Source: Anaerobaca sp035448545
Lineage (GTDB): Bacteria > Planctomycetota > Phycisphaerae > Sedimentisphaerales > Anaerobacaceae
Length of the DNA stretch: 64,000 nt
NCBI GenBank assembly: GCA_035448545.1
Contig: DAOTJE010000008.1
Span: 62,001 to 126,000 of the forward strand
Direction: 5' to 3'
The notes beneath the pieces were generated by a model. The model made no database searches. It saw nothing but the letters and a program-made list of their open reading frames with translations, and was not told where the DNA came from. A program made the translations under genes and the position numbers. This document shows, one piece after another, positions 15,910 through 23,512 of this stretch (position 1 is the stretch's first letter; every line of letters starts with the position of its first letter).

Positions 15910-17271
15910 ATGAAACCGAACGTCGCACAACTGGAACTGAACCTGATCCGCCGGGCGCAGAGCGGCTGCCAGGACAGCTTCTCTCGCCTCTCCAGGCTCG
16001 CCCAGAAGCGGATCCAGACCTATATTTACCGCATGACGCTCGATTTCCATCTGACACAGGACCTGTGCCAGGACACCCTGCTGGAGATGGTCAGACATCT
16101 GCCCGAGTTGAGAATTGAAAGCCCGCCGGCCTTCTGGGCCTGGCTCCACAAAACGGCCCTGAACAAGATCAGGTACCACATCCGCCAGAGTCGCCACACT
16201 CTGGTACGCCAATCCATCGAATCGCTCGACGATGCCGCACTGGCCGAGCGGCTCTCCGAAGCCGGAGCCTCCGCCTGCGACAAGCTCATTCATCAGGAGG
16301 TCGTACAGGCGGTTGTTCGCGCCATGGCATCGCTGAAGCTGAACTACCGAAGCGTTCTGACCCTGCGCTGCTTCGACGATTTGTCATACGTCGAGATCGC
16401 GGAGGTCATGGGGGGGTCCCAGCTTCGGGCCCGGCTGTTGTTCTTCCGGGCCAAGAAGTCGCTTCGCCGACAGCTCGCCCGCAATGGATTCGGCCGGATG
16501 CACCTCGTTTCGGGTCTGACCGTGTTCGGGGCCATCACTGCCTGTACGGGTCGATCCGCAGCGGCGGGGGTGCTGATTGGCCAGGATGCGATGAGGACCG
16601 GCCTTCGCGCCGCTGTGATGGCAGCGGCGGCGTCGAAGGCCGGCCTGACGGCCGCCGCCGTTGTCGTTGCGGTGCCGGTGTTTGTCGCGATCGCGGGCGT
16701 GTCTTCCGGCCTGCATCCGACCGAGCTGGCGGCGCCAAGGACTGCGCCCATCGCCGAGGTTCAGGAGGAGTTCGCGTACCCGTCCGCCGTGGTCGGCAGC
16801 AGCCATCCGGACGGCAATGGTTGGACCTGCGTCAATCTGGAAGAGCCCGGAGCGCCTCCGGCGCCGGTCGATGCCCCAACCGCGCTGATCAGACGGCCGC
16901 AGGGTGACAGCGTCGCGCTGGTGTTGCCGGAGAACCATTGGGTCCAGCTTGGGTTTGGATCGGCGCTGTACGATGCGGCGGGGCCTGACCTGCTCGTGAC
17001 AGGCACCAACATCGGAGACCTGCCCGAAGTGGCCGCCGTCAGTGACACGAACGATCTGTTTATCCTCGCGCCGGAGCGGGCGACCTCTCAAGCGTCCGGC
17101 GTGACCGTCATTACCTACGACTTCGCCCAGGTGCCCGCCAGCGCCCGGCTGGCGGCCGTCCGTATCCGAGGTCTGGCCGGCAACGGCGCCCAGGGCGGAT
17201 TCCAGCTCGTCGGTGTCCAGGCCCGAACCGTCCCCGTCCGGGCCCCTCAGACGGCACGACTACTGCACTGA
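15910..17271 (+). CDS. ECF-type sigma factor with membrane and extracytoplasmic C-terminal domains
   Basis: It has 453 residues from ATG at 15910 (weak ribosome site; in-frame TTG at 15892 possible). Residues 5-70 are a sigma region 2 (DLCQDTLLEM helix) and about 130-190 are region 4 with a helix-turn-helix (LSYVEIAEVMGGSQLRARLLFFRA). Instead of ending there, the protein continues with an Ala-rich segment, a likely membrane helix (about 245-265) and a beta-rich domain (about 290-450) ending in GGFQLVGVQAR, which resembles extracellular beta-sandwich domains of Planctomycetota surface proteins. A sigma factor carrying its own sensor or anti-sigma-like part is a known planctomycete theme. No separate anti-sigma gene adjoins it. 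The inducing signal and target promoters are unknown. Confidence 0.8.
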   Translation: MKPNVAQLELNLIRRAQSGCQDSFSRLSRLAQKRIQTYIYRMTLDFHLTQDLCQDTLLEMVRHLPELRIESPPAFWAWLHKTALNKIRYHIRQSRHTLVRQSIESLDDAALAERLSEAGASACDKLIHQEVVQAVVRAMASLKLNYRSVLTLRCFDDLSYVEIAEVMGGSQLRARLLFFRAKKSLRRQLARNGFGRMHLVSGLTVFGAITACTGRSAAAGVLIGQDAMRTGLRAAVMAAAASKAGLTAAAVVVAVPVFVAIAGVSSGLHPTELAAPRTAPIAEVQEEFAYPSAVVGSSHPDGNGWTCVNLEEPGAPPAPVDAPTALIRRPQGDSVALVLPENHWVQLGFGSALYDAAGPDLLVTGTNIGDLPEVAAVSDTNDLFILAPERATSQASGVTVITYDFAQVPASARLAAVRIRGLAGNGAQGGFQLVGVQARTVPVRAPQTARLLH

Positions 17272-17751
17272 CCGACGCAACCACTATTCCTCCTTCCCTG
17301 TTACCTCCCTTCGATCCGATGGCCATCGGCATCGAAGGGCCTTTGGTCGCTGGCCGCATACCTGCCCGATTCGCCACCACATCAATAGACTTCAGCACTG
17401 CCCGCGATATGCGCGCCAGGTTCGTTATCCCGATCGATGCGTCGGCTTCTTCTGGCCGGGCATTATGGCGTTCGGATACCGAGCAGGTCCGGTATCGTGC
17501 CCTCACACAGCGAGATGACGTTGCTCAGTTCCCCCTGGCACAGGCATTTGGTGTGATCGCAGGACTCGCCTATGAAGTGGCTCTTCAAGATCGCCCGAGC
17601 GCGACGGCCGTGCCTCTACTCCAGCGGCCCGGTCCTGACCGTTCCCGCGTGGTGCAACGGATGGCCTTGACCGTCCAGTCCTGGTTCGTTGGGAACTACG
17701 TATCGGTCGGGTGATTCTCGCCGGCGGCCCGTTCATGTGATGGGCCGACGT
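17272..17751. other. Intergenic region, possibly decayed coding sequence
   Basis: Between the sigma gene and the convergent toxin gene. Short frames exist on both strands but none has a convincing start, ribosome site and protein pattern. A minus-strand frame around 17472-17600 reads with a cysteine-rich, protein-like composition but lacks a start, so it might be a gene remnant. Confidence 0.35.
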
Positions 17752-18006
17752 CTACCTGTAGACATCCTTTCGGTGACCAATCTTGGTCACGATGATGTGA
17801 TTGCGGCTGTAGTCGATGTGGTAGATTATCCGATACTGGCCGGAACGAATCCGCCTCAACTCGGGATTGCTGTGCAACTGCTCACTGTTGGCCGGGGTCG
17901 GGTCTTTCTTGAGTGTCTCTATCTTATCAAGGACCTGTGTTTGCAGGTTCTTGGGTAGGTCGCGAACGAACTTCTGCGGCTGTAATCTCAGTTCTATGGT
18001 ATACAT
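17752..18006 (-). CDS. RelE/ParE-family toxin
   Basis: A small 84-residue protein of the RelE/ParE toxin fold. The FVRDLPKNLQTQVLDKI helix pair, LRRIRSGQYRIIYHID strands and the C-terminal KIGHRKDVYR are the standard layout; in RelE relatives the last part carries catalytic Arg/His/Tyr residues for ribosome-dependent mRNA cleavage. ATG at 18006 is preferred; an in-frame TTG at 18015 would add three residues. It follows its likely antitoxin by 12 bases, in the usual antitoxin-toxin order. Whether it cuts mRNA (RelE) or poisons gyrase (ParE) cannot be settled by reading, though the HRKDVY ending favours RelE. Confidence 0.85.
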   Translation of the reverse strand: MYTIELRLQPQKFVRDLPKNLQTQVLDKIETLKKDPTPANSEQLHSNPELRRIRSGQYRIIYHIDYSRNHIIVTKIGHRKDVYR

Positions 18007-18018
18007 CACAGCCAATCA

Positions 18019-18306
18019 TCATGCACCCAATTCTCGCCTCAGATCATCGAGACTCACGCCCGGAGGTTCCTTCAACGCGTCCAGAGAATCCTCAATGTCT
18101 CGTTGGTCCTCAGCTTGTTGAATGGCAGCATCGTACACAATAACATGCCATCCCTTGGCTGCAACAACCTGTCCCTCTCCCTGTGCTTCCGTCGCTGGGC
18201 AGAACACGGACGGCTTTACACAAGACTCGTTCGGGAAATCTGATTCTGACTGCTCCGCCACATCGAGGCATTCATACCCCTGCGGTATAAAAAGCGCCTT
18301 TGCCAT
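18019..18306 (-). CDS. Putative antitoxin partner of the RelE-type toxin
   Basis: This 95-residue acidic protein is encoded directly before the toxin. The C-terminal third (EDQRDIEDSLDALKEPPG followed by VSLDDLRRELGA) looks like the helical tail of RelB/Phd-type antitoxins that wraps the toxin. The N-terminal two thirds do not show a familiar Phd or ribbon-helix-helix DNA-binding pattern, so the family is open. GGAG lies before the ATG at 18306. The start codon is two bases after the stop of the DUF6941 gene, so all three genes are probably one transcript. Confidence 0.7.
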   Translation of the reverse strand: MAKALFIPQGYECLDVAEQSESDFPNESCVKPSVFCPATEAQGEGQVVAAKGWHVIVYDAAIQQAEDQRDIEDSLDALKEPPGVSLDDLRRELGA

Positions 18307-18308
18307 AT

Positions 18309-18770
18309 CTATGTCTCCTCACCTTCAGACGTCGCCGCGTTCATCTGGCGGACATGAAACTTCCTGCTTGCTATAGGGGCACGGTTCTTACCACCGCAAA
18401 CCTCTACGGCATACTCGCCTGGCTTCTCAAACCCAACATTTGCCAACGCAAAAGCCAGTTCGACCACCTGAAGGGGGTCCGGCAACTCCACAGGACCTCT
18501 TATGCCCACTATCGGCTTGTCGTCGGCCACACGTACAAGCCTGACCTCGATATCGTGTTTGCCATGCACGTCCGTAAGAGCAACGTGCACACACATCCGT
18601 GGGTGCTTACACGGAAACTTGCGTGCCCAAATGATGCCAAATAGGCCGATCAGGGATACTTTGTTCGTCCCCTCCTCTCGGAGGACCGTATCGCAGATGT
18701 TGATCGCCAAGACCACTGGCCCAGGCGCCCCTTGCCGGCCGCCACTTTGGAGTTCTTCCGCTTCCGCCAA
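18309..18770 (-). CDS. DUF6941 family protein
   Basis: It has 153 residues and resembles DUF6941: the N-terminal INICDTVLREEGTNKVSLIG run, GLFGIIWARKFPCKHPRM and a beta-rich core with VRLVRVADDKPIVG. The function of the family is unknown; the all-beta pattern suggests a beta-sandwich. Start codon is TTG at 18770, chosen because GGAGG stands five bases upstream at ideal spacing and no ATG is available. It heads the transcript that continues into the antitoxin and RelE-type toxin with only two bases between coding regions, which is tighter than chance neighbours would be. Confidence 0.75.
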   Translation of the reverse strand: MAEAEELQSGGRQGAPGPVVLAINICDTVLREEGTNKVSLIGLFGIIWARKFPCKHPRMCVHVALTDVHGKHDIEVRLVRVADDKPIVGIRGPVELPDPLQVVELAFALANVGFEKPGEYAVEVCGGKNRAPIASRKFHVRQMNAATSEGEET

Positions 18771-18820
18771 ACAGACCTCCTACTCTCCTTGTGTTCCGTC
18801 ACCCTGTTAGAATATACACT

Positions 18821-18848
18821 ATTATCGACGTTCGGCGCCAAAAATCAA
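18821..18848 (-). promoter_or_regulatory. Sigma-70-type promoter of the DUF6941/toxin-antitoxin operon
   Basis: On the minus strand TTGATT (18848-18843), a 16-base spacer and GATAAT (18826-18821). The start would be near 18814, giving a leader of about 45 bases that includes GGAGG. Confidence 0.5.
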
Positions 18849-19354
18849 GCATAAAGCGCTCGTCGCTGTAACCTTATACTCGGCAAATCCACGCCCTGTT
18901 TGCAGCCCACCCCGGACAATTCTTCCACAATCCGCCTGTTTTCGCATACCCATCATAGCAGCGAATATCGTGCCAGAACAGGTTCTTACGCCAGATTGAC
19001 CACTACTCGAAACAGCCGGCAATCCGCCCACAGGTGGGCGTCCGAATCCCCTGAGGGAGGGCGTGGCTGACATACGTCTATCCCAGTCTCCGATGGGGGG
19101 CTCGTATCCCTGGAGCCGTGCTTCTCCTTCAGTTCGGTCATTTGCGCGTCGGAAAGATCAGGGTACTTGCGGCGCAGGAAGGAATTTTCAGATGTCCTGA
19201 ACGATCATGTTCCAGACGTGATAGAGCGGCCTGCCCATCTGGGGATGGGTCAGCTCGCGGATCGGTTGACAGAAAACCAAGAAGACGCGGATTGTGTTTC
19301 CAGAACCGGCTCGTGCGGAACGGCGACTTCGGTCCGCGACGTACATGCAACACC
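18849..19354. other. Intergenic region without recognised genes
   Basis: Lies between the promoter of the DUF6941 operon and the AP2 remnant. Reading frames look like shadows. A minus-strand TGGCACG-N4-TCGCT at 18960-18975 resembles a sigma-54 site with one -12 mismatch but is far from any start codon. Confidence 0.4.
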
Positions 19355-19441
19355 CTATCTTCGGTTCGATGACGGATCGTCGGCCCGGGCCTCTTCGGGA
19401 AAGTTGAGGTAGGCGAAGGGGCCGTGGAGCTTGATGGCCAG
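19355..19441 (-). pseudogene. C-terminal AP2 remnant beyond a nonsense codon
   Basis: Directly after the TGA that ends the HNH-AP2 gene, the same frame continues with LAIKLHGPFAYLNFPEEARA and runs to TAG at 19355. This is the conserved ending of AP2 domains (the family has A..LHGEFA.LNFP). The ancestral gene therefore ended here, and the TGA at 19442-19444 is most simply a CGA-to-TGA change. Confidence 0.8.
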
Positions 19442-20092
19442 TCAGTCGCGGGCCTTCGCGGCTTCGACTTCGTCGTCGAAGGGGCCGAGATTCGTCGCTT
19501 TGCCGTCACGGGTGACGCGCACGTAGCATTTCTCGGGGTGTCTCCTATTGCGATGAACACCGATGAATTGGGAAGTGGCATTCTCTTTCTTGCGGCGTCC
19601 GTGGTTCCAGGCGTTCTGGCGTTGCGTGCAGATTCGCAAGTTGACCCGTCGGTTGTCCAGGCTGTTGCCGTTGATATGATCGACGACCATTCCGGCCGGA
19701 GGGTTCATGATGAGCTTGTGCATGTGCATCGTCTTGCCATGGTGCTTGCGATAGGCATAGCACCGGTTGCCGCTGCGGGCGGCACACCATTTCCATTGAT
19801 TCAGCCACGCGTAATCGGCGGCGTCGACGATCGCGTACTTGCCCTGCGTCAGGGCAATATAACGAATCTCGTCGTTGGGCGGTTCCGGCGGCACGATTCG
19901 TAAGGGCGGTTCGGCTTTGGCGCGGAAGTTCCGGCAGGTGTTGCCCGGCCAGGTGTCGCGCAGCACGCCGGGACACTCGGCATGGTTCAGACACGTCAGT
20001 CCGCAGGGCCAGCGCGACATCATCGCTCTGAACCACTGCCCCCTCGTCGGCTGGATCGCGTACACACACTCCGAACAGGTTCGCTTGCTCAT
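19442..20092 (-). CDS. HNH homing-type endonuclease with truncated AP2 domain
   Basis: It has 216 residues from ATG at 20092 (AAGGAGG at ideal spacing). The N-terminus has a Cys-rich segment (Cys6, 9, 30, 34, 40, 53) that may bind zinc. The middle holds an HNH nuclease (HKLIMNPPAGMVVDHINGN with its DH pair, then NLRICTQRQNAWN), and the end is the start of an AP2 DNA-binding domain (FIGVHRN to DDEVEAAKARD), cut by a stop before the last helix. HNH-AP2 proteins are typical of free-standing homing endonucleases and phage-borne nucleases. The loss of the AP2 tail probably cripples DNA binding, so it may be a recent pseudogene. Confidence 0.8.
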   Translation of the reverse strand: MSKRTCSECVYAIQPTRGQWFRAMMSRWPCGLTCLNHAECPGVLRDTWPGNTCRNFRAKAEPPLRIVPPEPPNDEIRYIALTQGKYAIVDAADYAWLNQWKWCAARSGNRCYAYRKHHGKTMHMHKLIMNPPAGMVVDHINGNSLDNRRVNLRICTQRQNAWNHGRRKKENATSQFIGVHRNRRHPEKCYVRVTRDGKATNLGPFDDEVEAAKARD

Positions 20093-20110
20093 GATAGTCC
20101 CTCCTTTCCA

Positions 20111-20213
20111 GTCGTGGCTCGTATCTCGTACCTCGCTGCTTGTCGCTCGTGACTCGCGACCCGAAGTGCGTATCTCGTATCTGGTATCTCGTATCTCGTG
20201 ACTCGCTGTAGAA
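20111..20213. repeat. Degenerate tandem repeats of TCGTATC/TCGTGAC units
   Basis: Upstream of the HNH gene. Short units such as TCGTATCTCGTACC and GTATCTCGTATCTGGTATC recur with a 7-8 base period, mixed with TCGTGACTCGC variants. The tract is unlike the surrounding coding DNA in composition. Confidence 0.7.
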
Positions 20214-20275
20214 GCGTAGAAGGGTAAATGAGTGAAAGCTGGTTGCCAATCCATCCACCCTGGGTCGTTGTCCCG

Positions 20276-20303
20276 CATCTACGCGTCAACCCATCTACGC
20301 GTC
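20276..20303. repeat. Two direct copies of CATCTACGCGTC
   Basis: The 12-base unit occurs at 20276-20287 and 20292-20303, a 16-base period, close to the other degenerate repeats of this accessory patch. Confidence 0.75.
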
Positions 20304-20858
20304 TACCTTCCCCCTGGAAGGTGGAGGCTCTGTTGACTTGTCAAACAGCTTCGGTCCGGCACCCGCCCGCAGAGGGCGGAAAAAACCACCGGCCTCTACA
20401 AAAGGACGGTGTTGCACGTTTGGGACGAAAAATCCGCCTCTTTTTCACCCTCCGACCGCCCCAAGTCCTTGTGCCATCAGCAGTAAAAAATTTCTCGATG
20501 TCACGCGCATTTTGTCGTTTGCCCGTTGCGTGTTTGGTACGAAATCGCGTGTCTTCCCGGCGACAACGAAACCGCTGTGTGACGTGAAGCCCCCGACGCC
20601 TTCCAGCTTTGGGTCCACCAGAATGCGAACCGGCGATCGGTGAGGCTGTGTTCTCTTTCGGCCTGCGTTGGTGGAGGGAGCTGCAGGGACAGAGCACTCG
20701 GGGGCTCTTCGGCAGCCGGGAATCTGGGGTAGGTTCTACATCGGCGCGTGCGATACGCGAACTCGACACCTATGTCACTGAATCCGGCTTGGCGAACAGT
20801 TTCACAATGGCGAGATTTCCAGCCGCCGCTGTGCGTATCGCTGCTTCTGGGGTCAATG
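20304..20858. other. Noncoding stretch downstream of the DUF488 operon
   Basis: No gene is supported. Base composition is less GC-rich in places, with A and T runs near 20430-20500, and reading frames on both strands look random. It may hold the end of the DUF488 transcript and remnants of mobile DNA, but nothing definite was seen. Confidence 0.4.
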
Positions 20859-21302
20859 TTACAGGTGCACGATCTCGATGTGCCCGAGCTTGCTTCTGAA
20901 ATACTCCGCGACCAGACGGCGATGGCATTTGTCCGCTTTTGGCTCACTGCACAACAGGCAAGCTTGGTCCAGTGTGGCCAGATTGATGTGGTCCTCCGGC
21001 TGTCGTTCTCTCAGGAGCGCGCTGAACCTCGCTTCGTATTCGGTCCAGTCCATCGCCTTCTTCTTGTAGGCGTCGAGAATAGCTTGTGTGGGAGCAAGAG
21101 CCGGTTCATGCCGATAGTCGCACTCGCAGATCTCACGCAAGAAAAAGGCCAAGTCATCTCGTTTTGTGAAACCGGCCAGTTGCGATACATTGTTGAGACG
21201 GACGTCGATCAAAGTCGTAACATGACCTCCCCGCAGAATAGTGAAGAACTCCTCGGCGGTCTTCTTCGTGAAGCCGATCGTGTACAACCTGACCTCACGC
21301 AT
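20859..21302 (-). CDS. DUF488 family protein (second copy)
   Basis: This 147-residue protein matches DUF488: it opens with YTIGFTKKTAEEFF, followed by TLIDVRLNNVSQLAGF and, near the end, CLLCSEPKADKCHRRLVAEY, the family's C-x-E-x-CHR signature. It belongs to the subtype with DVRLNN rather than DVRSNP. Its start overlaps the stop of the first DUF488 gene by eight bases, so translation is probably coupled. The biochemical function is unproven; the conserved Cys-His-Arg cluster looks like an active or metal-binding site. Last gene of a three-gene operon. Confidence 0.85.
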   Translation of the reverse strand: MREVRLYTIGFTKKTAEEFFTILRGGHVTTLIDVRLNNVSQLAGFTKRDDLAFFLREICECDYRHEPALAPTQAILDAYKKKAMDWTEYEARFSALLRERQPEDHINLATLDQACLLCSEPKADKCHRRLVAEYFRSKLGHIEIVHL

Positions 21303-21921
21303 GTGTCACCCCAATAGTCTGTTCCGGATCCTCTTCCGCGTGATGGGCGATTCGCTCGGCTTGCCGTCTGTAGGCTTCGTCAAGGCGTTCCTCGTAAGAT
21401 CTGCCAAATCCGGGGAGTTCTTCCGACGCCAAATCGTAGACCCGCAACAGCCGGGCTTCCGCCTCTCGCTGGTCTTCGCATGACCCGTTGCTCAGGATGT
21501 GCTGGACCGTCACGTGCGACGCATGGTACAGATGACGCGATATCAACACCATGCGATGGCACGTAATAGGGTCCTTCTCGGCGCACATCACAGCCAGGCA
21601 GAATTGCCTCATTCCTTGTTGGAGACGTTCGATGCCCTGCCGAAACTCGGAGCGGTTGGCGAGAATGTCAAGACGGACAACGCCGTCGACGTAGCATGCC
21701 GGTATGTTCGGCCTGGCGCCACAGAGGTCACCAATGAAGACGTAGGCAATGCCCCTTCTGCGTAGAGCGACCATGAGGTTCTCTCGGTTGAACTCAGGCT
21801 TGAACCTGCTATGAGGATTCGATCTCACATCAGCGACGGCCGTAATACCGTAATGGTTCAAGACGTCGCAGAAGGATGGGATCGTATGAGGAGCGTATCC
21901 GATTGTGAAGATATGGCCCAT
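21295..21921 (-). CDS. DUF488 family protein (first copy)
   Basis: This 208-residue protein is a second, different DUF488: IFTIGYAPHTIPSFCDVL at the N-terminus, AVADVRSNPHSRF, and AVMCAEKDPITCHRMVLISR in the middle. It has about 60 extra C-terminal residues forming a charged helix absent from its neighbour. The two DUF488 copies differ strongly in sequence, so they are not a recent duplication and may form a heterodimer. It begins eight bases after the stop of the dual-OB-like gene. Ribosome site is weak, so coupling to the upstream gene is likely. Confidence 0.85.
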   Translation of the reverse strand: MGHIFTIGYAPHTIPSFCDVLNHYGITAVADVRSNPHSRFKPEFNRENLMVALRRRGIAYVFIGDLCGARPNIPACYVDGVVRLDILANRSEFRQGIERLQQGMRQFCLAVMCAEKDPITCHRMVLISRHLYHASHVTVQHILSNGSCEDQREAEARLLRVYDLASEELPGFGRSYEERLDEAYRRQAERIAHHAEEDPEQTIGVTHA

Positions 21922-21928
21922 GTCAACA

Positions 21929-22630
21929 CTATTCTCTATGGTAGCGCCTTATGTCCTCTGGGCAATCCGGAAAAGTATAAATCCCGTTCGCCTGTATCCA
22001 AAAACCTTTTCTCCCCTGAGACTCATGTTCCCGGCTCAATCCCACCCGGATGAAAACTTCCTCCTGCGAGTGGAAAAAATCATTTAGCCTGTCCAATGCA
22101 CCACGCTCAGCAACATGACTCATGGCACATTCATAGAACCCCAAATCCGTTATCGATATGTAGCGGAATTCTCTGCCGGAGTTCTCCGTGATATGGACTC
22201 GCAGCTTGGTGTTATTATAGCAATCTTTGACGATCTGCAAACCCTGGGGGTCGATGCGGAGTGTGATGATAGAGAGATTCGGTGGCGTTTCTGTGGGTAT
22301 GTACTTCTGGCCTTGTGGAATCCGAATAGAGAACCCGTCTTCCACAGATTCAGTCGCACTCTCCGCCAGGATGCGATGGAACATCACTGAAGAACAGGGA
22401 CCACAAACGACCAGATTCTCGTAAAAGTGATCTTCCACATGAGGCGCCGAGCACCGTTTTGGGGTGAACTGCCCCGTGAGAATCGCGCCGGGCAGGATGT
22501 TCAGTTCCCTGCACTTGGCCTTGGAAAGGTAGGGCCGGGGCCGGATACAGACGCCGGTCTCGGGGCATATGCCGGCGATACAGACGTCTTGGTTCTTGAA
22601 CTTCGTCAGGTCGGTGACGATGATCTTCAT
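21929..22630 (-). CDS. Dual-OB-domain-like protein, first gene of DUF488 operon
   Basis: It has 233 residues from ATG at 22630, which is preceded by AAGGCGG; the open frame upstream is not needed. It starts MKIIVTDLTKFKNQDVCIAG, then GVCIRPRPYLSK, LPGAILTGQF and a central charged part, and ends GFWIQANGIYTFPDC. This pattern resembles proteins annotated as containing a dual OB-fold (DuOB) domain, often found beside DUF488 genes. OB folds bind nucleic acid or nucleotides, so the trio may act on DNA, RNA or a nucleotide signal. The family call is from memory of the N-terminal motif and should be tested. Context (toxin-antitoxin, HNH nuclease, repeats nearby) suggests an accessory or defence role. 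Confidence 0.6.
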   Translation of the reverse strand: MKIIVTDLTKFKNQDVCIAGICPETGVCIRPRPYLSKAKCRELNILPGAILTGQFTPKRCSAPHVEDHFYENLVVCGPCSSVMFHRILAESATESVEDGFSIRIPQGQKYIPTETPPNLSIITLRIDPQGLQIVKDCYNNTKLRVHITENSGREFRYISITDLGFYECAMSHVAERGALDRLNDFFHSQEEVFIRVGLSREHESQGRKGFWIQANGIYTFPDCPEDIRRYHRE

Positions 22631-22950
22631 AGCAACCGCCTTTCCCTTGCGGAACTGCAGGGCCACGCCTTGTCTCGTCAGAACGCGTTCCGTCCGTGGG
22701 GTCTGCTTGCTTCGGTGAGCCGCACCAAGGGTGCTTCCATCTCCCTCGTCCATCGGCCATTTCAGGCCGGGAGTTGAATGGAAACAGGCCGCTCGACAGA
22801 TGTGGGCAGGCTCTACCCTGTAAGCGCTTGTGCTGGTGGGTTTAACGGAGAATTGACGGGGGGCTCATGGGATTGTAACGCGAGCGGGCCATGCTGGGGC
22901 GGGCCGTCGCGGGGATGGCGTTCAGACGGTGAAGGATTCAGGAGTCAGAG
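22631..22950. other. Intergenic region upstream of the DUF488 operon
   Basis: Contains the leader of the minus-strand operon. No clear promoter hexamers were found. GTTGAATGGAAAC near 22773 resembles the end of some CRISPR repeats but occurs once only. Confidence 0.4.
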
Positions 22951-23163
22951 ATGGACGAGCGCTGCATTGGATGTCCGTGGTTCGACCGGGACAGGGAGGC
23001 GTGCTGCCACAGGCCACCCAGGTTCTGCGAGGTGGATCAATCCGCGCTGGGCGTGGGCTCAGCCATAGGTCTTGCCGGCATCGTCGACGTACAGCTCGCC
23101 TTTGGCCTGGCTGAGGATGGCGGTAGCCTCGGGGACCTCGGTCAGGTCGGGGACCTTCAGTAG
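22951..23163 (+). CDS. Small Cys-rich open frame, doubtful
   Basis: A 70-codon frame with a good ribosome site (AGGAG six bases before ATG) whose first 30 residues carry five cysteines (5, 8, 18, 19, 26), like a tiny zinc protein. Its second half overlaps the convincing minus-strand zinc-ribbon gene, so either only the first half was once a gene or the frame is chance. Confidence 0.25.
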   Translation: MDERCIGCPWFDRDREACCHRPPRFCEVDQSALGVGSAIGLAGIVDVQLAFGLAEDGGSLGDLGQVGDLQ

Positions 23164-23259
23164 GCGCAAGCACTTTCGGCACCGCAGCCGGCGGTCGGCG
23201 GCGCTGCCATCCAGCCACCAGTGGTAGCCGCAGCGTGGGCATTGGGCGATGATGTGCAT
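23059..23259 (-). CDS. Small zinc-ribbon protein
   Basis: A 66-residue protein with two CxxC knuckles, CPRCGYHWWLDG and RLRCRKCLRLLKVPD, spaced as in one-domain zinc ribbons of the MJ0042/GYF-linked kind common in Planctomycetota. The rest is a short polar tail. GAGG lies about eight bases before the ATG at 23259. Likely a nucleic-acid- or protein-binding adapter; no specific role can be assigned. No co-directional partner is close. Confidence 0.65.
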   Translation of the reverse strand: MHIIAQCPRCGYHWWLDGSAADRRLRCRKCLRLLKVPDLTEVPEATAILSQAKGELYVDDAGKTYG

Positions 23260-23460
23260 CCGATAACCTCTTTTGCAAACGTTACTTAGAGTTTCCTTCC
23301 TCTATATAGTCGTCCGGCGAGGCGGTTTATTTTTAGCCGGATTGCGATTTCTTGCTCGCGGACCGAATGCACCAGTCTGATAATATAGAGGCCGCCAAGG
23401 CAGGATCGGTAACAGGCGATTTGCGAAAAACTTCCCGGACCTTTGGCCCCAAGAATCCAC

Positions 23461-23489
23461 TTGAATCGCCCCCACACGCGCGGTACAAT
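23461..23489 (+). promoter_or_regulatory. Sigma-70-type promoter of the small gene at 23513
   Basis: TTGAAT (23461-23466), a 17-base spacer and TACAAT (23484-23489). The start near 23496 would leave a short leader holding GGGGGC before the ATG at 23513. Confidence 0.5.
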
Positions 23490-23512
23490 AAGTGCTACTG
23501 GGGGCAGAAGTA

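Noticed and set aside
17111..17506. Minus-strand frame downstream of and overlapping the sigma gene
   Set aside because: It overlaps the well-supported sigma gene and has a random, Arg/Pro/Gly-rich composition.
18960..18975. TGGCACG-N4-TCGCT on the minus strand, like a sigma-54 promoter
   Set aside because: The -12 box has a mismatch, the site is 190 bases from the nearest start codon, and a better sigma-70-type promoter lies in between.
22765..22790. GTTGAATGGAAAC-like sequence resembling a CRISPR repeat end
   Set aside because: It occurs once, with no second copy or spacer spacing, and no cas genes are near.
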